DNA of 19,884 bases, from assembly GCA_045594065.1 (NCBI GenBank), contig JAZNXU010000039.1:1-19884 (forward strand), written 5' to 3'. Shown here in pieces: positions 1 through 6,824 of the stretch. The DNA comes from SIG565 sp045594065 (GTDB taxonomy: Bacteria; Bacillota; Clostridia; Oscillospirales; Acutalibacteraceae). The notes below the pieces were generated by a model that saw only the letters and a program-made list of their open reading frames with translations, was not told the DNA's origin and did not search any database. The stretch's first letter is position 1. The number at the start of each line of letters is the position of its first letter. Position numbers and translations under genes: made by a program.

Positions 1-808
1 GGCTCATTTCGCAGGGAACGAAATCATCGTCTTCACCGTGAATGAACATAATGGGTATTTTGCATTTTTTTACAGCGTTTTCAGCGTCGGCGTCATTCGG
101 GTCGAAGCCGCCGAAAATTTTAGCACCCAGCCTTACAAACGGGTAGAGCAGGCGGGAGGGCAATTTCATTCCGTCAATAACCTTACAGATAATATCGCGG
201 GCGCTTGTGTAGCCGCAATCGGCAAGCACGCCAACAACATTTTTTGGTAAATCTTCACCCGTTGCCATCATAACGGTAGCGGCACCCATTGAAATTCCGC
301 AAAGAATAATCTTTGTATCATTTCCGAATTTTTCGTTTATAAGATTTATCCAAGAAAGCACATCTCGGCACTCGTTTGCACCAAAGGAAATAACATTGCC
401 GTCACTTAAACCGTGGGCGCGTTGATCCACTATGAGCACATTACGACCCAGTTTAAAACAGCGCTGAATTCCGCCGCAGAGGTCGCGCTCAGCACTGCCG
501 CGGTAGCCGTGGAACATAAGCTCAATCGGTGCGCCGGGGGTTAGTTCGTAATATTTTCCCTTTAGTATCAGCCCATCAAAGGATGTTACCTGCATATCGG
601 TATAGGGCATTAAGTTGCGCTCTCGCATCCAGCCGAGCATCTGCTCGTGATACGGCTCGTATTCTTTACCTGGCGGCAATTCAAATTCGGGACGGATTTT
701 TTTAGAATCAGGTGCGTAAAATGCCATATAAAAACATATGTATGAAATTAAAATTACAAGCGTTGCTGCCACTGCAGCTATGCCCAAAACAATATATAGA
801 AATTCCAT
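1..808 (-). CDS. Membrane-anchored alpha/beta hydrolase (partial, C-terminus beyond window)
   Basis: The minus strand is open from an ATG at 808 to the window edge, giving 269 codons with no stop. The protein begins with one hydrophobic segment (residues 3-29), likely an uncleaved membrane anchor that places the enzyme outside the cell. The alpha/beta hydrolase fold is clear: an oxyanion-hole HGYRGS stretch near residue 99, VDQRAHG near 128-133, the nucleophile elbow GISMG with Ser173, and HGEDDDFVP at 257-265, where Asp261 is the likely acid. The catalytic His lies beyond the edge. It resembles the broad family of single-TM serine hydrolases in Firmicutes such as B. subtilis YqkD, whose substrates are mostly unknown. 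A GAGGGTG ribosome binding site lies about 11 nt upstream. The gene is divergent from the acyltransferase gene. Confidence 0.9.
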   Translation of the reverse strand, partial: MEFLYIVLGIAAVAATLVILISYICFYMAFYAPDSKKIRPEFELPPGKEYEPYHEQMLGWMRERNLMPYTDMQVTSFDGLILKGKYYELTPGAPIELMFHGYRGSAERDLCGGIQRCFKLGRNVLIVDQRAHGLSDGNVISFGANECRDVLSWINLINEKFGNDTKIILCGISMGAATVMMATGEDLPKNVVGVLADCGYTSARDIICKVIDGMKLPSRLLYPFVRLGAKIFGGFDPNDADAENAVKKCKIPIMFIHGEDDDFVPCEMS

Positions 809-839
809 AAATAAATTCACCCTCTTACAGAATAATTAT

Positions 840-868
840 ATTATACGACTTTTTTGTCAAAAAATCAA
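840..868 (-). promoter_or_regulatory. Promoter of the alpha/beta hydrolase gene
   Basis: Read on the minus strand, a -35 TTGATT (868-863) is followed after 17 nt by a perfect -10 TATAAT (845-840). Transcription would begin about 25 nt before the ATG at 808. A TTGACA also present here sits only 9 or 14 nt from the TATAAT boxes, so it is less likely to be the -35. Confidence 0.7.
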
Positions 869-873
869 ATATC

Positions 874-902
874 TTGCCTTTTTTGGCGATTTCGGTTAAA
901 AT
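874..902 (+). promoter_or_regulatory. Promoter of the acyltransferase gene
   Basis: TTGCCT (874-879), a 17-nt spacer and TAAAAT (897-902) form a good SigA-type promoter. The predicted start near 909 leaves a leader of only about 16 nt, which would begin at or inside the Shine-Dalgarno GGGGGAG (908-914). The promoter lies back to back with the divergent one at 840-868. Confidence 0.65.
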
Positions 903-924
903 GGGCTGGGGGAGATGAGAAAAA

Positions 925-2193
925 ATGAATATAGATGTTAATTATAAGAATAAAAAGCGTTATAAAACTGCTAAGTATCCTATTCGCCAGCCGATTATTA
1001 TAGTCTTGCTTATTTGGTTGCTTTCAAGAATAATGCTTATTGGTAAAAAATATAAGGTTGAAAAGATTAATATGGAGGGATTAAAGCCACCATATATGAT
1101 GCTTAGTAACCATATGTATTTTATAGATTTCGAGCTTGCGGCTATGGGCACTTTGCCTTACCGCGTTAATAATGTTATGAGTATCGACGGATATTATCGC
1201 CGACCGTGGTTAATTGAGCTTATCGGCGGTATATGCACCCGCAAATTTACAATGGATTTGCATCTTATTAAGTCAATTCGCCATGTGCTTAAAAAGGGTG
1301 ATATACTTTCAATGTATCCCGAGGCGCGCTATTCGCCCTGCGGTATTACTTCGTATATGCCCGAGTCGCTCGGAAAATTAATTAAGATGAATAAGGTGCC
1401 TGTTGTGGCGGTTGTTCACCACGGAAACTATCTGCATTCGCCTTTTTGGAATTTCCGCAAAAAGCGCAAGGTGCCGCTTCACACCACTATGACACAGATT
1501 TTAACCGTCGAACAGATAAAGGCGATGAGTGTTGATGAGATAAATGCTGCTGTAAAGCAGGCGCTAACCTATGACGATTACCGTTACCAAAAGGAAAACG
1601 GAATTTTAATTACCGAGCCGTTCAGAGCTGAGGGTATGCACAAAATACTCTACCATTGCCCGAACTGCAAGACGGAATTTAAAATGGCGTCAAAGGGTAC
1701 CGAAATTTACTGCACCGAGTGTGGCAAGCGTTGGAATTTAAATGAAGACGGTACACTTTCCGCCCTTTCGGGGGAGACCGAATTCAGCCATGTTCCCGAT
1801 TGGTTTGAGTGGGAGAGAAGTGAAGTTCGCAAGCAGGTCGAGAGTGGAGAATATTCATTTTCAGATGAAGTTGAGGTTTATACACTGCCGCGTTGCTGGA
1901 GGTTTATAAATATTGGAAAAGCTACCGTTACGCACGACCCCAAAAACGGCTTTGTGCTCAAAGGTAACTACCGCGATGCCGATTATTACATTCAGCGCCA
2001 GCCGCTTGAAACAAACAGTTTGCATATAGAATATGATTACTGTTATATCAAGCCGTTTGACTGTTTTGATATTTCAACCGAGAACGATTCGTTCTATTGT
2101 TATCCCACAAAGGAAAATGTTGTAACCAAGCTTGCCTTTGCAACCGAGGAGATTTACAGACTCAATCTCGAAAAAGCGAAGAAAATGTCGTAG
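925..2193 (+). CDS. PlsC-like 1-acylglycerol-3-phosphate acyltransferase family protein with zinc ribbon
   Basis: This 422-aa protein is probably a phospholipid or lipid acyltransferase at the inner face of the membrane. A hydrophobic helix (about residues 23-40) precedes the acyltransferase domain. The family's HX4D catalytic motif is NHMYFID (His63, Asp68), and YPEAR at 131-135 stands for the usual FPEGTR acceptor-binding block. Unlike ordinary PlsC proteins of about 200-250 aa, it carries a C-terminal half with a zinc-ribbon pattern, CPNC near 245-248 and CTEC at 263-266, followed by a beta-rich tail rich in Tyr and Trp. The start is supported by GGGGGAG about 10 nt upstream. It is a single-gene unit between its own promoter and terminator. 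The acyl acceptor cannot be told from sequence, and the ribbon's role is unknown. Confidence 0.8.
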   Translation: MNIDVNYKNKKRYKTAKYPIRQPIIIVLLIWLLSRIMLIGKKYKVEKINMEGLKPPYMMLSNHMYFIDFELAAMGTLPYRVNNVMSIDGYYRRPWLIELIGGICTRKFTMDLHLIKSIRHVLKKGDILSMYPEARYSPCGITSYMPESLGKLIKMNKVPVVAVVHHGNYLHSPFWNFRKKRKVPLHTTMTQILTVEQIKAMSVDEINAAVKQALTYDDYRYQKENGILITEPFRAEGMHKILYHCPNCKTEFKMASKGTEIYCTECGKRWNLNEDGTLSALSGETEFSHVPDWFEWERSEVRKQVESGEYSFSDEVEVYTLPRCWRFINIGKATVTHDPKNGFVLKGNYRDADYYIQRQPLETNSLHIEYDYCYIKPFDCFDISTENDSFYCYPTKENVVTKLAFATEEIYRLNLEKAKKMS

Positions 2194-2198
2194 AACTT

Positions 2199-2225
2199 AC
2201 CCTGCTTTTTTAAGCAGGGTTTTTA
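2199..2225 (+). terminator. Rho-independent terminator after the acyltransferase gene
   Basis: ACCCTGCTT and AAGCAGGGT form a perfect 9-bp stem around a TTTT loop, followed by TTTT. It starts 6 nt after the stop codon. Confidence 0.9.
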
Positions 2226-2291
2226 TATCAATAAATAAACCGTTAGTTTGGTCGTTTTACACAAAAATTTTCTTGCTTTATACTTTTAGGC

Positions 2292-2320
2292 TTGATAACA
2301 GCGTAGAATTGTTGTATAAT
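2292..2320 (+). promoter_or_regulatory. Promoter of the TAXI-TRAP genes
   Basis: TTGATA (2292-2297), exactly 17 nt, then a consensus TATAAT (2315-2320). The predicted start near 2327 gives a leader of about 24 nt that carries AGGAGG (2338-2343). Confidence 0.8.
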
Positions 2321-2350
2321 GGTTTTAAATTATTAAGAGGAGGAAATATT

Positions 2351-3307
2351 ATGAAAAAGATTATTTCAATTGTTCTTGTTTTAGCTCTTATGTTGACTCT
2401 TGCCGCTTGTGGCGGCTCGACCACTATGACTATGGGCACAGGAAGTCCCACCGGCACCTATTATGCTTACGGCGGTGTTCTCAGTCAGTACATTACCAAC
2501 AACACAGATAACACGGTAACCCATGTTTCAACAGGTGGCTCTAAAGATAATATTCAGGGTATCGATGTTGGCGACTATCAGTTAGGTACCGTTCAGTCGG
2601 ATGTTATGCATTATGCTTGGCAGGGTACACGCTCTTTTGAAGAAGAGGGTAAAATTGATACATTCCGCACAGTTGCTGGCCTTTATGCAGAGGCAGTTCA
2701 GCTTGTAACCACCAATCCGAACATCAATTCTGTTGCAGATTTAAAGGATAAAAAGGTATCTATCGGTGCGGCAGGCTCGGGCGTTTACTTCAATGCTATC
2801 GATATTCTTTCAGCCGCAGGTCTGACACTTGATAATATTGATGAGCAGTTCCTTAACTTCGACCAGAGTGCCGATTCTCTTAAGGACGGCAAGATTGATG
2901 CCGCATTCATCGTTGCAGGTGCTCCCACACCCGCTGTTACAGAGCTTTGTATGACAAACTCTAATGCAAAAATAGTTCCGATTGACGGTGCTATTGCAGA
3001 AAAGCTTATGAACGATAACACTTTCTATTCTGTATACAAGATTCCTGCAGGCACCTACAATAATCAAACTGCAGAAATTTCTACCGTTACAGTAAAGGCA
3101 ACCTTAATAGTAAGTGCTTCAGCCGATGAAGATGCTGTTTACAATCTAACAAAGGCTATCTTCGATAATATGGAAGCTATTGCAAAAGAGCACGGAAAGG
3201 GTGCAGAGTTAAGCCTTGAGAACGCAACCGAGGGTCTTACCGTTCCTTTCCACGCAGGCGCCGCTAAATACTTTAAAGAAAAGGGAATTGAAGTAGCAGT
3301 TCAGTAA
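2351..3307 (+). CDS. TAXI family TRAP transporter solute-binding lipoprotein
   Basis: This 318-aa extracytoplasmic receptor captures a small, probably anionic solute and delivers it to the TRAP permease encoded next. The signal peptide ends in the lipobox LAAC with Cys20 as the lipidation site, as expected in a Gram-positive cell. The mature N-terminus has the TAXI hallmark GTGSPTGTYYAYG near residues 33-45, and later SVADLKDKKVSIGAAGSG is the typical hinge region. I chose the ATG at 2351 because AGGAGG lies 7 nt before it and a signal peptide follows at once; the frame stays open upstream to 2132 but that part would overlap the preceding gene and the terminator. The ligand is not predictable; characterised TAXI receptors bind ligands such as glutamate and other carboxylates. 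Confidence 0.93.
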   Translation: MKKIISIVLVLALMLTLAACGGSTTMTMGTGSPTGTYYAYGGVLSQYITNNTDNTVTHVSTGGSKDNIQGIDVGDYQLGTVQSDVMHYAWQGTRSFEEEGKIDTFRTVAGLYAEAVQLVTTNPNINSVADLKDKKVSIGAAGSGVYFNAIDILSAAGLTLDNIDEQFLNFDQSADSLKDGKIDAAFIVAGAPTPAVTELCMTNSNAKIVPIDGAIAEKLMNDNTFYSVYKIPAGTYNNQTAEISTVTVKATLIVSASADEDAVYNLTKAIFDNMEAIAKEHGKGAELSLENATEGLTVPFHAGAAKYFKEKGIEVAVQ

Positions 3308-3330
3308 TTAACCAAAAGTTTTGTATGGGT

Positions 3331-3370
3331 AAAATAGCTGCGGCAAAACAGTCGCGGCTATTTTAATGTT
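3331..3370 (+). terminator. Intercistronic hairpin, probable partial terminator
   Basis: AAAATAGCTGCG (3331-3342) pairs with CGCGGCTATTTT (3353-3364), 12 bp with one G-T wobble and a 10-nt loop. The T-run afterwards is interrupted (TTTTAATGTTTT). It lies between receptor and permease, so it could let through only part of transcription, or stabilise the receptor message, giving more receptor than permease. This role is inferred from position. Confidence 0.55.
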
Positions 3371-3390
3371 TTAAGAAAGGGGAATGCTGT

Positions 3391-5340
3391 TTGTTGTTTT
3401 CAAAAAAGAAGACGGCTGCTGTAGAAGAGCCTATGGATTTAGATGCCGTTATGAAAAAGTTCGACAGAGAATCGAACACAAGAATTTGGGATGGCAAACC
3501 GAAAATAGTTGTTAACTGCATACTTGCGTTGTTTTCGCTGTTTTGTATTTATGTAACTTTTTTTGCAACTTGGCCACAGGAAATAGTGTTATCTAGCTTT
3601 GTGGGCTGTATTGTCTTTGCGGGGTATTTGCTTTATCCTGCGAAAAAGGGCGCACAGAGGGTTAACTATATTCCGTGGTACGATATTATTTTAATGAGTG
3701 TAGGCTCGGGGTCGTTTTTTTATTACACCTTTGATGCAATGACCATTATAAATCAGGGCAGAAACTTTGAAACCTATCAGATTATTATTGCTGCGCTGGG
3801 AATTATCTGCCTGTTCGAGCTGTGCCGCAGGTGTGTGGGACTTCCCATACTTTGCGTAGCAGGGGCATTTATTGTTTATGCTCTGGCTTGGGGACTTAAA
3901 AATCCTGATTTTTTCAGAAGACTGAGCACTCTTTTAAGTCAACTTTTCTATTCGACTACATCGGGTATTCTTTCAACACCTATTAATACCTGTGCTAAGT
4001 TTATAGCAATATTCATAATTTTCGGTGCGTTTTTAGAGCGTACCGGAATTGCCGATTTCTTTATTAAAATTGCCAATTCTGTTGTTGGCGGATTTTCGGG
4101 CGGTCCTGCAAAGGTTGCCGTTGTGGCATCTGCATTGGAGGGTATGGTTTCGGGCTCGTCGGTTGCAAATACCGTAGGCTCTGGCTCGGTTACCATTCCG
4201 CTTATGAAGAAAACAGGTTACAAGCCCGAGTTTGCCGCCGCCGCTGAGGCTGCCGCTTCAACGGGCGGTCAGATTATGCCGCCTATTATGGGCGCCGCCG
4301 CTTTCCTTATGGCAGAGAATATCGGCGTACCGTACAGCAATCTTGTTGTTCGTGCAATTTTGCCCGCGGCACTTTACTTCCTCGGTGTTTTCATTGCTGT
4401 TCATTTAGAGGCTAAAAAAGAGGGGCTGCGCGGACTAACCCGCGAGGAGTTGCCGAGATTTTTACCCCTTTTAAAACAGTCGTATCTGCTGCTACCGTTG
4501 ATTATACTTATAGCTTTGGTAGGCTCAGGCTCACGCTCTATTGCCTATGCCGCCGCTATTGCTATTATTGCTACAATTGTTGTGGGTCTGTTTAATAAAG
4601 AAAACAGAATAACCCCCATGCGTATATTCGAAGCACTTGCCGCAGGCGGACAGGGCATGATTACCGTTGCCGTTGCTTGTGGTGTTGCCGGAATTATTGC
4701 GGGAACTATCACTATGACGGGTCTTGCAAACATCATTATAAACGGTATTGTAGCCTTGGCGGGCGAGCAGATTATAATAGCCCTTTTCCTAACAATGCTT
4801 TGTTGTATCGTTCTTGGAATGGGCGTGCCCACAACGGCAAACTACTGCATTATGGCGGCTACCTGTGCGCCCATACTTATTAAAATGGGTGTGCCTGACC
4901 TTGCCGCGCATTTCTTCGTATTCTACTTCGGCATAGTTGCTGATTTAACCCCGCCCGTAGCTTTAGCGGCTTATGCGGGTGCAGCAATTGCAGGCGCTAA
5001 TCCTATGAAAACGGCGCTTAACTCCACAAAGCTTGCGATAGGTGCCTTTATAGTGCCCTATGTGTTTGCGCTCAACCCCGCAATGCTGTTTATTAACACA
5101 AACGCCATAGATGTTGTGATTATCTGCATAACCTCTTTTATAGGTATATTTGCGGTATCGGCGGCGTTGAGTGGCTATTTCTTAAAACGAATGGAATGGT
5201 ACGAGCGAATTGTAGCCGCCGTTGGCGGACTGCTGCTTATCTACCCCGGTATTGTAACCGACTTAATAGGTGTGGCTCTTGTAGCTATTGTGGCAGTAGG
5301 ACAAATCATAACGCGAAAAAACCAAAAGGCAATTGCTTAA
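3391..5340 (+). CDS. TRAP transporter fused 4TM/12TM permease (DctQM type)
   Basis: This 649-aa integral membrane protein is the permease of the TAXI system and would drive solute uptake with an ion gradient. Residues about 37-170 form the small DctQ-like part, and about 190-640 the large DctM-like part. The DctM signature is strong: GFSGGPAKVAVV (233-244), GMVSGSSVANTVG (251-263), STGGQIMPP (290-298), and a second-half copy GMGVPTTANY near residue 475. The length fits the fused TRAP permeases that partner TAXI receptors. The start is a TTG at 3391 with AAGAAAGGGG about 8 nt upstream; the next in-frame ATG is codon 15 and has no such site. It is 83 nt downstream of the receptor gene and probably co-transcribed with it. 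Confidence 0.92.
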   Translation: MLFSKKKTAAVEEPMDLDAVMKKFDRESNTRIWDGKPKIVVNCILALFSLFCIYVTFFATWPQEIVLSSFVGCIVFAGYLLYPAKKGAQRVNYIPWYDIILMSVGSGSFFYYTFDAMTIINQGRNFETYQIIIAALGIICLFELCRRCVGLPILCVAGAFIVYALAWGLKNPDFFRRLSTLLSQLFYSTTSGILSTPINTCAKFIAIFIIFGAFLERTGIADFFIKIANSVVGGFSGGPAKVAVVASALEGMVSGSSVANTVGSGSVTIPLMKKTGYKPEFAAAAEAAASTGGQIMPPIMGAAAFLMAENIGVPYSNLVVRAILPAALYFLGVFIAVHLEAKKEGLRGLTREELPRFLPLLKQSYLLLPLIILIALVGSGSRSIAYAAAIAIIATIVVGLFNKENRITPMRIFEALAAGGQGMITVAVACGVAGIIAGTITMTGLANIIINGIVALAGEQIIIALFLTMLCCIVLGMGVPTTANYCIMAATCAPILIKMGVPDLAAHFFVFYFGIVADLTPPVALAAYAGAAIAGANPMKTALNSTKLAIGAFIVPYVFALNPAMLFINTNAIDVVIICITSFIGIFAVSAALSGYFLKRMEWYERIVAAVGGLLLIYPGIVTDLIGVALVAIVAVGQIITRKNQKAIA

Positions 5341-5346
5341 ATTTTT

Positions 5347-5377
5347 CCGCCGAAGCGCTGCTTCGGCGGTTTTTTTG
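5347..5377 (+). terminator. Terminator of the TRAP operon
   Basis: CCGCCGAAGC (5347-5356) and GCTTCGGCGG (5360-5369) form a perfect 10-bp stem with a 3-nt loop, followed by eight T (5370-5377). It begins 6 nt after the permease stop. Confidence 0.95.
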
Positions 5378-5480
5378 CCGCAAAACCCAAAATTGCAAAC
5401 GAGCATTCGTGAGAAAAACGGAGAAAAAACGAGCAAAACAGAGCTTTAGCTTTTTAAATTAAAATTTTTCAAAAAAGGTG

Positions 5481-5509
5481 TTGACAATGCGTGCGCTGTG
5501 TGGTATTAT
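5481..5509 (+). promoter_or_regulatory. Promoter of rplM-rpsI
   Basis: Consensus TTGACA (5481-5486), a 17-nt spacer and TATTAT (5504-5509). The predicted start near 5516 leaves only about 29 nt before rplM, which contains GGAGGT (5531-5536). Confidence 0.85.
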
Positions 5510-5544
5510 ACTAAGGCTCGAAAAATTTATGGAGGTAAAAAGAT

Positions 5545-5973
5545 ATGTCTACATTTATGGCAAAACCTGCTGAAGTTCAGCGCAAATGGTATATTGTAGA
5601 TGCTGCAGGCCGTCCGCTTGGTCGTACTGCTGCTAAGGTTGCCGACCTTTTAAGAGGTAAAGGCAAGCCTGAATTCACTCCGCATGTTGATTGCGGTGAC
5701 CATGTTGTTGTTATCAACGCAGCAGATGCAGTTTTAACAGGTAAAAAGCTTGAGAAGAAATTCTATCGCCGTCATACAGGCTACATCGGCGGCCTTAAAG
5801 AGGTTCAGTATTCAACCCTTATGGCTACTCGTCCGGAACTTGCTATGGAGCTTGCAGTTAAGGGAATGGTTCCCGATACTACAATCGGCAGAAAAGCTTT
5901 AACCAGACTTCATGTTTACAAAAACGCAGAGTACGCTCAGGTAGCTCAGAAGCCTGAAACTTATGAATTTTAA
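5545..5973 (+). CDS. rplM: 50S ribosomal protein L13
   Basis: This 142-aa protein matches bacterial L13 across its length. Characteristic blocks are WYIVDAAGRPLGR near the N-terminus, LLRGKGKPEFTPHVDCGDHVVVINA (a family signature, quoted only by its ends LLRGKGK and VVVINA), and YRRHTGYIGG in the middle. L13 is an early-assembly protein of the large ribosomal subunit. GGAGGT sits 8 nt before the ATG. It is the first gene of the usual rplM-rpsI pair, with 18 nt between the two genes. The leader seems too short to hold the autoregulatory L13 leader RNA known in some Firmicutes. Confidence 0.98.
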   Translation: MSTFMAKPAEVQRKWYIVDAAGRPLGRTAAKVADLLRGKGKPEFTPHVDCGDHVVVINAADAVLTGKKLEKKFYRRHTGYIGGLKEVQYSTLMATRPELAMELAVKGMVPDTTIGRKALTRLHVYKNAEYAQVAQKPETYEF

Positions 5974-5991
5974 TGAAAGGGAGACAGAATA

Positions 5992-6390
5992 ATGTTTGAA
6001 GGAAAGCCTTATTTTTACGGTACCGGCAGAAGAAAAAGTTCTGTTGCCCGCGTACGCGTATACAACGGTACAGGTAAAGTTACCATTAACGACCGCGATA
6101 TCGACGATTATTTCGGTCTTGAAACCTTAAAGCTTATCGTTCGTCAGCCTTTGAGCTTAACAGGCACAACCGATAAGTTCGACATCGTTTGCCGCGTAAA
6201 CGGCGGCGGTGTTACCGGTCAGGCAGGTGCTATCCGTCACGGTGTTGCACGTGCACTTCTTCAGTATGATGAGGAGCTCCGTGCAGAGCTCAAAAAGGCC
6301 GGCTTCCTCACTCGTGACCCGAGAATGAAGGAAAGAAAGAAATACGGTCTCAAGGGCGCTCGTCGTGCACCGCAGTTCAGCAAGCGTTAA
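5992..6390 (+). CDS. rpsI: 30S ribosomal protein S9
   Basis: This 132-aa protein is bacterial S9. It shows GTGRRKSSVARV near residues 10-21, the glycine-rich NGGGVTGQAGAIRHGVARAL block in the middle, and the invariant C-terminal tail ending in SKR, which reaches the P-site tRNA in the ribosome. The start follows an AAAGGGAG ribosome binding site. It is co-transcribed with rplM and followed by a terminator. Confidence 0.98.
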   Translation: MFEGKPYFYGTGRRKSSVARVRVYNGTGKVTINDRDIDDYFGLETLKLIVRQPLSLTGTTDKFDIVCRVNGGGVTGQAGAIRHGVARALLQYDEELRAELKKAGFLTRDPRMKERKKYGLKGARRAPQFSKR

Positions 6391-6410
6391 TTGTTGGTAT
6401 TTCAAAAATT

Positions 6411-6442
6411 ACAGCACTCACAAAAGTGGGTGCTGTTTTTTT
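6411..6442 (+). terminator. Terminator of rplM-rpsI
   Basis: ACAGCACTCAC (6411-6421) pairs with GTGGGTGCTGT (6426-6436), 11 bp with one wobble and an AAAA loop, followed by a T-run to 6442. Confidence 0.93.
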
Positions 6443-6691
6443 GCGCTTCCTGCGCTCGCTGTGGAGTTGACTGCGCTCGTGCTTTTTGTCGCTATATAAC
6501 ATTTCCTCGCACTGTGGAGGAGGGTGCCTTTTGCTGAAAAAATGGCGGATATTTCCCATCAAACCACAAAATGTGGATAAAATATACCAAAAAAGACGAT
6601 ATATAGATAAATTTGTCAAATTAATTGGATGTATTGCACCAAAACAACTAAAAATATATAGCAATTTTTATTAGAAATCATTTAAAATCGC
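6443..6691. other. Intergenic region upstream of the ABC operon promoter
   Basis: No convincing gene is visible. The first part has low-complexity repeats of TGCGCTCG and a repeated CTGTGGAG; the second half is AT-rich. A 62-codon frame at 6486-6674 has no Shine-Dalgarno site and no recognisable protein features. ATACCAAAA at 6584-6592 is the exact inverse of TTTTGGTAT at 6709-6717 in the downstream promoter, so the segment may hold an auxiliary regulator site. Confidence 0.5.
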
Positions 6692-6720
6692 TTGACATTA
6701 TACCACTATTTTGGTATTAT
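6692..6720 (+). promoter_or_regulatory. Main promoter of the seven-gene ABC operon
   Basis: Consensus TTGACA (6692-6697), a 17-nt spacer and TATTAT (6715-6720). It is the only good promoter I see between the rpsI terminator and the SBP gene. The predicted start is near 6727, leaving a leader of about 98 nt. Confidence 0.85.
6700..6717. promoter_or_regulatory. Candidate operator inside the operon promoter
   Basis: ATACCA (6700-6705), 6 nt, TGGTAT (6712-6717) is a perfect 6+6 inverted repeat filling the promoter spacer and running into the -10 box. A dimeric repressor bound here would block RNA polymerase. No regulator gene lies in the window, so the binding protein is unknown. Confidence 0.4.
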
Positions 6721-6728
6721 TGTATAGT

Positions 6729-6793
6729 AGTTATGATAGGGTAAAAAGGGTTCTTGCCCCTTGGTGAGATTCCTTTGTGCAATATGCATAACT
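6729..6793 (+). promoter_or_regulatory. Structured 5' leader of the ABC operon mRNA
   Basis: AGTTATG-ATA (6729-6738) can pair with TAT-G-CATAACT (6783-6793), 10 bp with a single bulged G. The enclosed segment contains a small AAGGG/CCCTT hairpin (6746-6762). The fold would start almost at the predicted transcript end and stop before the GGAGGG at 6810-6814. It may only protect the 5' end, or it may be a control element; I cannot match it to a named riboswitch. Confidence 0.4.
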
Positions 6794-6824
6794 CGAATAA
6801 AAACTTTTTGGAGGGAACGGTGCA

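Noticed and set aside
38..250. 70-codon plus-strand frame over the first gene
   Set aside because: It lies wholly on the opposite strand of the alpha/beta hydrolase, whose motifs and length are convincing, and it has no ribosome binding site.
2132..2350. Upstream extension of the TAXI receptor frame
   Set aside because: It would overlap the acyltransferase gene end, the terminator and the promoter, while the ATG at 2351 has AGGAGG and a lipoprotein signal peptide.
6467..6500. TTGACT followed by TATATA as a further promoter
   Set aside because: The spacer is 20 nt or more, too long for a SigA promoter.
6486..6674. 62-codon frame in the gap after rpsI, and an opposing 95-codon frame
   Set aside because: Neither has a ribosome binding site or recognisable protein features, and the DNA is low-complexity and AT-rich.
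6721..6824. Known riboswitch (TPP, preQ1 or c-di-GMP) in the operon leader
   Set aside because: I compared the conserved core sequences I remember and none is present; only a generic fold remains.
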